NCBI RefSeq assembly: GCF_034555375.1
Contig: NZ_CP140706.1
Location: 3,215,001-3,279,000 of the forward strand
Origin: Pseudomonas sp. B33.4
Lineage (GTDB): Bacteria; Pseudomonadota; Gammaproteobacteria; Pseudomonadales; Pseudomonadaceae
Direction: 5' to 3'
Length of the DNA: 64,000 nt
Position numbers and translations under genes: made by a program. Below, in pieces: positions 24,723-32,973 of this stretch. The notes under the pieces are model-generated. The model was not told where the DNA came from. It saw nothing but the letters and a program-made list of their open reading frames with translations, and made no database searches. Numbering within the stretch: position 1 is the stretch's first letter; each line of letters starts with the position of its first letter.

Positions 24723-27038
24723 TTACCTGGGCGCGAAATCGTAGTTATAGAACGCCCGGGAGTGGTGATGGCCGTACTTGCGCGCCTTGCGCAGGTCGAC
24801 CTGGTTGAGCACGGTGCCAAACACCGGCACATGGCTCTGCTGCAACGCGGCAAGGCCGCGCTGTACCTGGCTGATCGGCGTGCTGTCGGCCTTGACCACA
24901 TAGATCACGGCATCCGAATGCCGCGCCAGCAACAGCGCGTCGCTGATCATCTCGGCAGGAGGAGAGTCGATAATGATGTGGCGGTAACGCGACCTCAGTG
25001 CCTCAAGCATGCGCGCCATGCGCGGTGAGCTGAGCAGATCCTGCGGCGGCGGCTGTAAGGGATTGAGCGAATCGGCCGGCGACGGCAGACGCCGGGCGGC
25101 GAACATGTCCAGCGGTGCCGGCAGGACCTTGCCGGCCGGCAACATGTCCAGATTGCCCACCGAGACAATGCAGTCTTCAAGCCTGGCGGTGCCGGCAATG
25201 ACATTCGCCAGCCCCGGGCTGTCCGGTGGGAAATCGAAGTTCAGCGACAAGGTTGGCTGACGCATGTCGGCATCGATCAACAGCACTCGCTCGAGTGACG
25301 TCAGCGAGCTGGCCAGATTGTTGGCAATGGTGCTTTTACCCTCACCGGCAACCGTCGACGTCACCAGCACCACCTGCGAGGGCATTTCGCTGCTTTGCAG
25401 CATCAACCAGGTACGCAGGTTGCGAATGGTTTCGGAAAAACGTGGGTTGTCGTTATCCTCGAACAAGCGCGCCAGTTGCCGACGGGTTTTCTTCGTCACC
25501 AGCGGCACGACGCTGAGCAGTGGAATGTTCAGCGCGCTTTCGATCGACTCGTCGGTTTTGAAGGTATTGCTCAGGCTCTCGAACAGCAGCGCCAAGGCAA
25601 CGCCGATCACCGCTGCGATTAATCCGACGATCGCGACAATCAGGGTTTTACGCGGTTTGCTCGCATCGACCGGGACAATGGCCGGGTCGACGATGCGCAC
25701 CTTGGTCGAGTCCATGTCGGCGGTGGCGGTGGTTTCTTTCAAGCGGGTGACGAAGGTTTCATACAGCGCGCGGGAGCTGTCGACCTCACGCTGGAACTCG
25801 CGCAACTGAAACTCTTTGCGCGCAATGTCCTGGATTTGCGCCTTGTTGCTGTTGAACGACTGACGCAGCGAGGCTTCACTGGCAGTGGCGAGCTGGTATT
25901 GCCGCTCGATACCGGCGACCACTTGCTGCACCTGCAATTGCAGGCTGGTGGTGGCGGTGCGCAATTCGGTTTGCGCAGAAAGCAGGCTCGGGTGTTTTGG
26001 CCCATAACGGCCCGCCAGTTCATCCACCTTGGCTTGCGCCACAGCGCGGTCGGCCTGGAACTTCTGCACCAAAGGATTGCTCAGCACCGCAGGTACGCTG
26101 GAGAGGCGGCTCAGATCACCGTTGCCCAAGGCCTTCGCCTGGCGGTATTCGCTCTCGGCTTCAGCGCGGTTGCGCCGGGCGTCGACCATGCGATTACCGG
26201 TCATTTCCAGTTCGTTGGCACTGATGGTGGCAACGCCGCCGACGTCCACCAGACCTTGCTCTTCGCGGTAGCCCTGGAGCTTTTTCTCGGCCACGCGCAA
26301 GTTGTCGCGCAGCTTGACCAGCCGTGTGTTCATCCAGGCGGTGGTGGTTTGCGAGGACTTCTCGCTGGTATCGAGCTGGCTGTCGGTGAAGCCTTGCGCC
26401 AACGCATTGGCCGCCGCAGCTGCCAGAACCGGATCGGGCAACTCGACCTCGATCTCGAGCAATTGGCTCTTGCCGACGAACTTGACGCTGGTGTGCAGCA
26501 TGAGGTTCTGCGTGACCTGATTGAAAACATCTTCTTCAGTGGGCTCGTCTTTTTTGCTCAGCGGCATCAAGCGGTTCAGCCCCGGGATCCATTGATCAAG
26601 GTCGAGATCCGCCAGCCACTGGCGCGGTGTAAACCAGGGCTTTGATTGCTGGCGCGGGTCGGTGACCGGGTGCGTGGTCAGGCCGAGTTTTTTCACTGCG
26701 CGTTCGGCAAGGTCACGCGATTGCAGGAGCGCCTGCTGGGTTTGCAAGTAATCCGTGGCGTTGCCGCCGGAATCCTTGACTTGCTGGAACGACATCAGCG
26801 GCGGGGTTTTATCGTTGAACAGTAAGGTCGTGCTGCCGATGTATTGCGGCGTGATGTTCGAGACCACAATCGCGGCCAGCGCAGCACTCGCCAGCACCAG
26901 CCAGGCGATGCTCCATTTGGCGCGCCAGATCACTCTCCAGAGCTTTAACAGGTCAAGGGTGTCCTTGTCTTCGCTGTACTGCTGATGCAGATGCGCTTGC
27001 AGAGGACGTTCGACGTAGGTGCTAGGGCTGTTGTCCAT
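24723..27038 (-). CDS. Wzc-type polysaccharide co-polymerase and tyrosine autokinase
   Basis: A 771-residue inner-membrane protein. The N-terminal Wzz domain has a first transmembrane helix near residues 43-61. A long periplasmic coiled-coil region follows, then a second helix near 455-478 and a cytoplasmic BY-kinase domain. Walker A is AGEGKST (about 564-570), Walker A' is LLIDADMRQPTL and Walker B is HIIIDSPP. The C-terminal tail carries clustered tyrosines (KYGHHHSRAFYNYDF), the autophosphorylation sites. It sets chain length and couples Wzy polymerisation to export through Wza. It begins 2 bp after the wza stop. Confidence 0.93.
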   Translation of the reverse strand: MDNSPSTYVERPLQAHLHQQYSEDKDTLDLLKLWRVIWRAKWSIAWLVLASAALAAIVVSNITPQYIGSTTLLFNDKTPPLMSFQQVKDSGGNATDYLQTQQALLQSRDLAERAVKKLGLTTHPVTDPRQQSKPWFTPRQWLADLDLDQWIPGLNRLMPLSKKDEPTEEDVFNQVTQNLMLHTSVKFVGKSQLLEIEVELPDPVLAAAAANALAQGFTDSQLDTSEKSSQTTTAWMNTRLVKLRDNLRVAEKKLQGYREEQGLVDVGGVATISANELEMTGNRMVDARRNRAEAESEYRQAKALGNGDLSRLSSVPAVLSNPLVQKFQADRAVAQAKVDELAGRYGPKHPSLLSAQTELRTATTSLQLQVQQVVAGIERQYQLATASEASLRQSFNSNKAQIQDIARKEFQLREFQREVDSSRALYETFVTRLKETTATADMDSTKVRIVDPAIVPVDASKPRKTLIVAIVGLIAAVIGVALALLFESLSNTFKTDESIESALNIPLLSVVPLVTKKTRRQLARLFEDNDNPRFSETIRNLRTWLMLQSSEMPSQVVLVTSTVAGEGKSTIANNLASSLTSLERVLLIDADMRQPTLSLNFDFPPDSPGLANVIAGTARLEDCIVSVGNLDMLPAGKVLPAPLDMFAARRLPSPADSLNPLQPPPQDLLSSPRMARMLEALRSRYRHIIIDSPPAEMISDALLLARHSDAVIYVVKADSTPISQVQRGLAALQQSHVPVFGTVLNQVDLRKARKYGHHHSRAFYNYDFAPR

Positions 27039-27040
27039 GA

Positions 27041-27574
27041 TTAGAAAAAGCCTTGTGCAATGGAAATGGTGTCGCCAGGGGCAATCGTGGTGTTGCGCGT
27101 CACGTCATCGGTGAGGGTCGCGCCACCATCGCCGCGCAAAATGGTCACGCGTTTGATCGAGGCTCGCTCGGTCAGGCCACCACCCAAGGCGATGGCTTTC
27201 TCCAGGGTCAGGCCGGGCACGAACGGGTAACTGCCGGGTTTCTTGACTTCGCCATTGATGTAGAAAGAGCGGTATTCAATCTGGCTGAGGCTGACTTTGG
27301 GGTCGATCAGGTATCCCTGTTTCAGCCCGTCGACAATGATTTTTTCGACTTGGCCGGGGGTCAGTCCCTTGGCAGAGATCTCACCGAGAAAAGGGTAGGA
27401 AAAAGTGCCGGCATCACTGAGGCGGATCTTTTTCAGGCTCAATTCCGGCTCACCGAAGACGATGATCCGCAAGACATCGCCAGCGGCCAGTTTGTATTGC
27501 GTGCTGGGGTCTGCGGCAAAGGTATGAGGTACAAAACACAGGGCGAACAACAAGACGAGTGTGCGTGTGTTCAT
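27041..27574 (-). CDS. Short polysaccharide export protein (Wza/OPX family)
   Basis: A 177-residue periplasmic protein. Residues 1-20 form a signal peptide ending in HTFA-AD, with no lipobox cysteine. The Poly_export domain (YKLAAGDVLRIIVFGEPELS) is followed by one SLBB domain (FYINGEVKKPGSYPFVPGLT). It is less than half the length of E. coli Wza and lacks the C-terminal amphipathic helix that crosses the outer membrane, so another protein must supply the pore. The start at 27574 follows AGAGGG by 7 bases. It sits between a beta-barrel gene and wzc. Confidence 0.88.
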   Translation of the reverse strand: MNTRTLVLLFALCFVPHTFAADPSTQYKLAAGDVLRIIVFGEPELSLKKIRLSDAGTFSYPFLGEISAKGLTPGQVEKIIVDGLKQGYLIDPKVSLSQIEYRSFYINGEVKKPGSYPFVPGLTLEKAIALGGGLTERASIKRVTILRGDGGATLTDDVTRNTTIAPGDTISIAQGFF

Positions 27575-27585
27575 GTCGAGACCCT

Positions 27586-28746
27586 CTAAAGGCTGACGTT
27601 GAAACTGATCTGGAACACGTTGCGGGTGAAGCTTTCGTCGTCGGCATCGGAATCGTTGTCGCGATACCGATAGCCCAATTCGATATCCAGCCAGCGGCGC
27701 ATCGCGTACACCACGGCGAGGTTGTAGTCCTGAAGATTGTCGGTACGGCTTTGGCCTTCGTAGACATAACGGCCGTATCCGGCCTGTGCCACCGTGGTGA
27801 TGCGTTCGGTCCAGCCGTGGCGCCAACCGACCTGAGTGAACGTCGACTTCACGGCATCAGCGCCATCGTCGCCTTCGGCGAGGGCCTGACGGGCGACAAA
27901 GGTAAAGGTCGAATAGGTTCGCGGTTTCCATTGCAAATCGACTTGCCAGGTCGGGTTGTTGAGGTCTTTGGATTCGCTGTTGTCGAAGTTCTTGCGCTCA
28001 TAACCGAGGCGCACTTTGCCCGTCGTACGTGCGGTGAAGTCCCACACGGCACCGGCCAGTACCGCATCGGACTTGCTGCTGCGCGGGCTGTTGGCTTGCT
28101 GATAATCAAAGTCGGTGTGGTCATATTCCAGCAGGCCGCGGGTGTTACTGCCGATGCGGTGGTACCAGGTGCTGGTGAGGGCGGTGGTATTGCGTTCCTT
28201 GTCGTCGTTGATGCCGTCGGCATTGTCGTAGCGAAGTTGCGCGTAACTGGCGCCGACATCGATTTGGTTGTCGGCACTTTTAGCGCCGAAGGTGTAGAGA
28301 CCGCCCACGCGTTTATTGTTGAGTTTGTCGTTGATGCCCTCGACCGCCGTCGACTCGGTGCGCTCCCATTTACGGTATTCGGCATCGAGCTTGAGACGAT
28401 GGCGGTCGGTGAACTCCATGATGCTGTCGGCACGCACACGCTGGGCTGTGTTCGAGGCATCGGAATCGTCGTGATAGATATAACGAGTGGGCTGCCAGAT
28501 CAGTCGAGTCGCGCTGTTGCGATCTTCCGCCTTGAGCTCGAAGGTCGGCGCCAATTTGGTGACCATCGATGACTGTTTACTGTTTTCCACTTCGCGAAAG
28601 TTATCGTCATAACTTTCTGAAAACAAAAAGGATGGCGTGAAATCGAATCCGTAAACATTAATGGCTTGCGGATCGATACTCCAGGCCATTCCAGGATAGA
28701 GAGAGGCCATCAGCAGTGCGACAGGGCATCGTGACTTCAAAGCCAT
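27586..28746 (-). CDS. Outer-membrane beta-barrel protein of the EPS locus
   Basis: A 386-residue exported protein with a signal peptide (ALLMASLYPGMAWS) and a body of alternating polar and hydrophobic strands rich in Y, W and R. It ends in ...FQISFNVSL, a typical barrel end strand. It resembles the barrel proteins found beside short Wza genes in many EPS loci. AGGAG lies 6 bases before the ATG at 28746. It likely forms the outer-membrane exit pore that the short Wza cannot provide. The role is inferred from context and predicted fold only. Confidence 0.75.
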   Translation of the reverse strand: MALKSRCPVALLMASLYPGMAWSIDPQAINVYGFDFTPSFLFSESYDDNFREVENSKQSSMVTKLAPTFELKAEDRNSATRLIWQPTRYIYHDDSDASNTAQRVRADSIMEFTDRHRLKLDAEYRKWERTESTAVEGINDKLNNKRVGGLYTFGAKSADNQIDVGASYAQLRYDNADGINDDKERNTTALTSTWYHRIGSNTRGLLEYDHTDFDYQQANSPRSSKSDAVLAGAVWDFTARTTGKVRLGYERKNFDNSESKDLNNPTWQVDLQWKPRTYSTFTFVARQALAEGDDGADAVKSTFTQVGWRHGWTERITTVAQAGYGRYVYEGQSRTDNLQDYNLAVVYAMRRWLDIELGYRYRDNDSDADDESFTRNVFQISFNVSL

Positions 28747-28784
28747 GTTATAGCTCCTGAGCAAAGGCCTATAAGGCAAGGGGG

Positions 28785-29321
28785 TTAGTGATAGTTCTGA
28801 ACGTTGGGTTGTTGACGTTCGATCACGCTGAGTGGCAAGCAAACGGATTGTTCGCGATTAAGAAACTGCAAGAGGATCATCACCCGGTCGCTGCCGTGCA
28901 AGCCGAGAAACACGCCCTCCAAGGGTGCCAGCGGGCCGCTGACGATCTGCAGGTTCTGCCCCGGTTCCAGGGCCTCATCCGGCCCCGACAGTGATGATTC
29001 GATACAGCGCGCACGCAAGTGCTCGATGACGTGCTCTGCCACCGTCGCCGGACCGTGATTGAATTCGACGATGCGACTGACCCCGCGTGTAGAACGCAAG
29101 GGCCCCCAATTGTCGTTACGACTGAGTTGGATAAACAAATACCCGGGGAATAGCGATTCGCGCACTCGCTGTCGTTTCCCGCGAATGATGCGTTCACTGA
29201 GGAGTTGGGGGTGAAATACCACGTAATCCTGTTGGAGCAGGTTGAGATGAGCGCGCTCATCCTGACGTGGCTTGCATTGCAAAAGGTACCAAAAGGGACG
29301 TTCGGAGCTGATAACTGGCAT
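28785..29321 (-). CDS. RfaH/NusG-like operon-specific transcription antiterminator
   Basis: A 178-residue NusG paralogue. The NGN domain begins WYLLQCKPRQDERAHLNL and includes ESLFPGYLFIQL and the STRGVSRIVEF segment, as in RfaH. The C-terminal part holds a KOW-like stretch (PGQNLQIVSGPLAPLEGVFL). Such proteins load on RNA polymerase at an ops element and keep it transcribing long polysaccharide operons. It is the first gene of the roughly 17-kb EPS unit, with an ops-like sequence 217 bp upstream of its ATG. The gene order implies action in cis on its own operon. Confidence 0.88.
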   Translation of the reverse strand: MPVISSERPFWYLLQCKPRQDERAHLNLLQQDYVVFHPQLLSERIIRGKRQRVRESLFPGYLFIQLSRNDNWGPLRSTRGVSRIVEFNHGPATVAEHVIEHLRARCIESSLSGPDEALEPGQNLQIVSGPLAPLEGVFLGLHGSDRVMILLQFLNREQSVCLPLSVIERQQPNVQNYH

Positions 29322-29509
29322 GCTGGTAAACTCTGTAATGATCGAAAGTTTATGCAGGCAGGAGCTCTATCGAGGGCTAAGTAAGGGCAAAGGGTGAAAG
29401 TCTATTCTTATTTTATTAACACTGAAGTGTTTCAAACTTGAATCACACAGCGTTTCATTAAGGTGCGTCGAACTGCGGCGTGACGCTATAGTGTGCGGCG
29501 CATAGGCAA

Positions 29510-29523
29510 TAAGCCGCGGCTTA
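29510..29523. promoter_or_regulatory. 14-bp palindrome in the EPS leader
   Basis: TAAGCCGCGGCTTA is a perfect palindrome 15 bp downstream (in the minus direction) of the ops-like element. In minus orientation it reads GTTAAGCCGCGG, recalling the GTTAAGCC part of the enterobacterial JUMPstart sequence. It may form a short RNA hairpin or bind a regulator. Confidence 0.4.
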
Positions 29524-29537
29524 ACTTTTCAGAAGAC

Positions 29538-29549
29538 AAAGCTACCGCA
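29538..29549 (-). promoter_or_regulatory. ops-like element
   Basis: The minus strand reads TGCGGTAGCTTT. It matches 8 of 9 fixed positions of the RfaH recruitment consensus GGCGGTAGNNT. It lies 217 bp upstream of the RfaH-like gene that heads the EPS operon and is oriented with it, as expected if that protein loads onto polymerase here. Confidence 0.55.
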
Positions 29550-29604
29550 CGGTCTGCTCATGCAGCTTTAATGATAGGTAACTAAGTAGTTGTCTCTGAA
29601 ACGA

Positions 29605-29636
29605 CAGGGCGCGAGTAGAAGATTGCTCGCGCCCTG
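29605..29636. other. Strong hairpin in the EPS leader
   Basis: CAGGGCGCGAG and CTCGCGCCCTG are perfect 11-bp arms around a 10-base loop. Neither side has a strong T-run (TAAAAATG on the plus strand, TCGTTTC on the minus strand), so it is a weak candidate terminator. It lies upstream of the ops-like element in the EPS direction and could act as an attenuator, pause structure or protein-binding site. Confidence 0.5.
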
Positions 29637-29829
29637 TAAAAATGAACCTTGGTAGTTATCGGCCAGTCTTTGCGGTCTGTCAAACGTTCCCAGTCAAAAA
29701 ACACGCCATTTATCCGCTAGTGATGGCACTCGTGCGCAGGTTATTGTTTTTTAAGGCGTCATCCTTTTGTCGGAAGGCAAGAAACTTTACTGTCACTTCA
29801 GAGTCGTCGCTTGCCATTTAGATCAGACG

Positions 29830-29858
29830 TTAAACCCCATAGTTGGGGAAGTTATAAA
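29830..29858 (+). promoter_or_regulatory. Possible sigma-70 promoter of the uronate epimerase gene
   Basis: TTAAAC and TATAAA are separated by 17 bases, about 65 bp upstream of the epimerase ATG. The -10 matches 5 of 6 and the -35 only 3 of 6 consensus bases. Confidence 0.3.
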
Positions 29859-29924
29859 GTCTGGACTCCGCAAGTCGACCAACGCTATAACTAATCGCCT
29901 GGCGACTTGGCTGGAGAGGCGAAT

Positions 29925-30902
29925 ATGTCCGTTCTTGTTACAGGTGCTGCAGGCTTTATCGGATATCACACGGTCAGACGATTGATATTGCAAGGCCATC
30001 AAGTAATCGGCATCGACAATCTTAACGATTATTACAGCGTGGAACTCAAACAGGCGCGCCTCAAGCAGTTGAGCGAGCTAAAAGGTTTCCGTTTCCAGAC
30101 CATAGACATTGTCGATAAGCCAGCCTTGATGGCTCTGTTCGAAGAGCAGGGGTTCACCGAGGTTGTGCATTTGGCCGCGCAAGCGGGTGTGCGCTATTCG
30201 CTCGACAACCCGGATGCCTATGCGCAATCAAATCTGCTGGGCTTTCTCAATGTGCTGGAAGCCTGCCGCCACTATCCACCTGCGCATCTGATCTACGCGT
30301 CGAGCAGTTCGGTGTACGGGGCCAACAGCAAGCTGCCATACAGCGTCGATGACGCGGTCGAGCATCCGGTGTCCCTGTATGCCGCCACCAAACGCGCCAA
30401 TGAATTGCTTGCCGACAGCTACTGCCATCTCTACGGCCTGAAGGCCAGCGGCCTGCGGTTTTTTACCGTCTATGGGCCATGGGGCCGACCGGACATGGCG
30501 TTGTTCAGGTTCACCGAAGCGATCCTTCAGGGGCGGCCGATTGATGTTTACAACCAGGGTCAGATGGCGCGGGACTTTACCTACGTCGATGACGTTGTCG
30601 AAAGCATCGTCCGCCTGTGCCCGAAGCCGCCAACGCCCGACAAAGACGCCCGTGGCAGCCACCGGATTTTCAACTTGGGGCGGGGCAGGCCGATAGCGCT
30701 GCTGGATTTTGTCGACTGCCTGGAGACGGCATTAGGCATAAAAGCCCAGCGCAATTTGCTGCCGATGCAGGCCGGCGATGTGGTCAAGACCTGGGCTGAT
30801 GTTTCGGCGCTGGCAGACTGGATCGGGTTTTCGCCGCAGGTCGAGGTTGAGGTGGGTGTGGCGGAGTTTGTACGGTGGTATCGCGAGTATTATCGGGTGT
30901 GA
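29925..30902 (+). CDS. UDP-glucuronate 4-epimerase-like NAD-dependent epimerase
   Basis: A 325-residue extended SDR enzyme. The NAD motif is VLVTGAAGFIGYHTVRRL. IDNLNDYYSVELKQARL is typical of UDP-GlcA epimerases, SSSSVYGAN and YAATKRANE hold the catalytic Ser/Tyr/Lys, and FRFFTVYGPWGRPDMALF is the uronate-epimerase signature. It would convert UDP-GlcA from Ugd into UDP-GalA. The ATG at 29925 follows GGAGAGG by 5 bases; a TTG six codons earlier is disfavoured. It diverges from the EPS operon and probably serves it. Confidence 0.9.
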   Translation: MSVLVTGAAGFIGYHTVRRLILQGHQVIGIDNLNDYYSVELKQARLKQLSELKGFRFQTIDIVDKPALMALFEEQGFTEVVHLAAQAGVRYSLDNPDAYAQSNLLGFLNVLEACRHYPPAHLIYASSSSVYGANSKLPYSVDDAVEHPVSLYAATKRANELLADSYCHLYGLKASGLRFFTVYGPWGRPDMALFRFTEAILQGRPIDVYNQGQMARDFTYVDDVVESIVRLCPKPPTPDKDARGSHRIFNLGRGRPIALLDFVDCLETALGIKAQRNLLPMQAGDVVKTWADVSALADWIGFSPQVEVEVGVAEFVRWYREYYRV

Positions 30903-30961
30903 TCGAAACAGTAGCGTCCCCGCTGACGGGGTGACGAGCGCCATGGGGACTGGATTACACC

Positions 30962-31774
30962 CTACGGTCTCGCGACTCCCGGCACATCCATATTGATCTT
31001 GCGCCAGAAAGCTTCCGCCAGACTGTAGACCGAGAAGGCAATCAGCCCCAAGGCCATCACCATCAAGATCAGCCAGCCAGCGGGTAGATTCTGCAGCGCA
31101 TCGAGCGCTTCCTTCATACCCGGTGGATCCATGGCCTGATAGGTGGAGCCGCTGATTGCCAGCAGCAATGAAATCTCGATAAACACGACACCGCGCGCGA
31201 TCAGACCAAACCGCGAGACCGGGCGGACGTAGCGCATGACATCCTCGTCGGCCTCGAAATATTTCTCGAACGTCGCTTTCCAACCCTTGAAGATGTGAGC
31301 AATGCCGACCCCAAGAGGAATGAGGGCGATCAGGTACACCAGCCAGTTCGAGTGTTCCCAGGACAGCAGATGCGCCAGCCAGTCTTGGGTTTGTCCTGCG
31401 GAATTGCCCGAGCTTTTAATCCCGCTTATGAGTAGGCCCAATGCAAAGAACGCCAGAGCACCGTTGACCAAGCCGCCCACAAACAGCCCTGTGCGAATCA
31501 CCAGGCCTTTGAGTTTTTTGCCGTGATGATCGACATCACGCGTGGCTTACAGAACACGCCAGGCGGCAAACGCGAGCAGTCCCGCAACGACAAGCCCCAC
31601 CAGAAAATAGCCGAAAGGCTGGCCCAGCAGGGCTTCCAGACTCTTGTGGCTGTCTTTCGGTTTGGTTGAATCCTGGGCTGCCAGTAACGCAAAGATACCG
31701 ATGATCAGATACAGCATTCCCCGGGCGGCGTAGCCTCCCCGAGCGAGGATGACAAGGTTGCTTTGCGCGGACAT
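30962..31774 (-). pseudogene. DUF1206 membrane-protein gene interrupted by an in-frame stop
   Basis: Read from the ATG at 31774 (AGGAAT RBS 9 bases upstream), the frame gives the usual roughly 270-residue DUF1206 protein: three repeats of paired helices (ARGGYAARGMLYLIIG, IRTGLFVGGLVNGALAF, SRFGLIARGVVFIEISLL). A TAA at 31549-31547, codon 76, breaks it between AAWRVL and ATRDVDHHGKKLKGL, where the family reads straight through. There is no frameshift; one base change (for example CAA to TAA) explains it. A GTG at 31501 could restart the last two thirds. Function of the family is unknown. Confidence 0.8.
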
Positions 31775-31957
31775 GGGACGTATTCCTGTGAGGTCATAGG
31801 AGAGCAGACCCTTCTGGTCGGGAGGGGTTCTATGACCTGTCGAAGAACACAGTGAGCTGGTTTGTGCAGACAACTCATCAATAGCCGGAATCGTCACCTG
31901 ATAAACCACGTCGTTTCGCTGCCGGCCGACATCGCCGACACAGAGTAGCCGCGCGGC

Positions 31958-32962
31958 TCATTCTGCGAGCGCTTTGGCCCTGGCAATTGAAAACGCTTTC
32001 GGCAGGCTGGCGCCATTCTTCGCCGCAAGAATCTCGGCCATCACACTGACCGCGATTTCCGCAGGCGTTTTGCTGCCAATGTAGAGGCCGATCGGCCCGT
32101 GCAGGCGCTCAAGCGACGCTTCGGTTTCACCAAAATGCTCAATCAGGCGTTCCCGGCGCAGCTGGCTGTTGCGCCGCGAGCCGATCGCACCGATGTAGAA
32201 CGCCGGGCCGTGGAGCGCTTCGAGCAGGGCCAGATCGTCGAGTTTGGGGTCATGACTCAAGGCGACGATGCAGGTGCGCAGATCGACCGCGAAGTCGCGG
32301 ACCACGTCGTCCGGCATGCCGACAATCCGCTCCACACCGTCTACTGCCCACGTCTCGATGTACTCGGGACGCGGATCGCACACCGCCACCTTGAAGCCGT
32401 TGAACAACGCCATGGTGGCCAGATATTCGGCCAGCGCGCCGGCCCCGATCATCAGCATCCGGTAGCCCGGTCCCAGAGTGTTAAGCATCTGCGCACCATC
32501 GAAACTGAATTGTTCCGGCGTTGCGGTGGATTCAAGTATGACCTGACCGGACTCCAGCGTCAGGCGACGGCGAACCAGTTGCCCTGCGTCCAGTTGCGCC
32601 AGCAGCTCATCAAGCGACTGCCACGCCGGGTTGAACTCAAGGATCAGTTCCAGCGTGCCACCGCACGGCAAGCCGAAGCGATGCGCCTCGTCGGCGCTGA
32701 CGCCATAGCGCACCACTTGCGGTGCGCTGTCGCTAAAAGCGCTGCCGCCATGCGCCGTGGTGAAGCGAAGGATCAGATCGTCCTCGATGCAGCCACCGGA
32801 CACGCTGCCCATCACGCGACCATCGTCACGCAAAGCCATCATCGACCCGGTCGGACGCGGTGAAGAACCCCAGGTGCGCGCAACCGTGGCGAGCAACACA
32901 CGTTCGCCGGCGGCAAGCCAGTCCCGCGCTGTGCGCAGAACCAGCAAGTCGATGCTTTCCAT
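31958..32962 (-). CDS. XdhC/CoxI-family molybdenum-enzyme maturation factor
   Basis: A 334-residue protein. The N-terminal XdhC_CoxI domain contains LLATVARTWGSSPRPTGSMM and VMGSVSGGCIEDDLI. The C-terminal Rossmann-like XdhC domain has MLMIGAGALAEYLATMA and IGAIGSRRNSQLRRERL. XdhC proteins bind molybdenum cofactor, help its sulfuration and insert it in xanthine-oxidase-family enzymes. The ATG at 32962 has AGGAG just upstream. It is the last gene of the set with the Mo subunit, 2Fe-2S subunit and cytochrome c, with only 11 bp to the cytochrome gene. Confidence 0.9.
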   Translation of the reverse strand: MESIDLLVLRTARDWLAAGERVLLATVARTWGSSPRPTGSMMALRDDGRVMGSVSGGCIEDDLILRFTTAHGGSAFSDSAPQVVRYGVSADEAHRFGLPCGGTLELILEFNPAWQSLDELLAQLDAGQLVRRRLTLESGQVILESTATPEQFSFDGAQMLNTLGPGYRMLMIGAGALAEYLATMALFNGFKVAVCDPRPEYIETWAVDGVERIVGMPDDVVRDFAVDLRTCIVALSHDPKLDDLALLEALHGPAFYIGAIGSRRNSQLRRERLIEHFGETEASLERLHGPIGLYIGSKTPAEIAVSVMAEILAAKNGASLPKAFSIARAKALAE

Positions 32963-32973
32963 CAAGCTCTCCT

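Larger units (their letters stand above)
29322..29924. promoter_or_regulatory. 600-bp divergent leader between the EPS operon and the uronate epimerase gene
   Basis: No credible gene fits in this AT-richer stretch. It contains an ops-like element, a 14-bp palindrome, an 11-bp-stem hairpin and a possible plus-strand promoter, each listed separately. Its length and secondary structure suggest a regulated leader RNA for the EPS operon. Confidence 0.6.

Noticed and set aside
29724..29738. TGGCAC motif resembling a sigma-54 -24 box
   Set aside because: The -12 GC falls one base too close and the TTGCA half is poor, so it does not make a valid sigma-54 promoter.
29767..29924. Small open frame in the EPS leader on the plus strand
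   Set aside because: No RBS or similarity, and it runs into the epimerase gene in a different frame; the region is better explained as leader.
30917..30931. CCCCG/CGGGG mini-hairpin after the epimerase gene as a terminator
   Set aside because: Only 5 bp of stem and no T-run.
30962..31774. Treating the two DUF1206 pieces as two separate genes
   Set aside because: They share one frame and together give exactly the family length; a single stop codon is the simpler reading.
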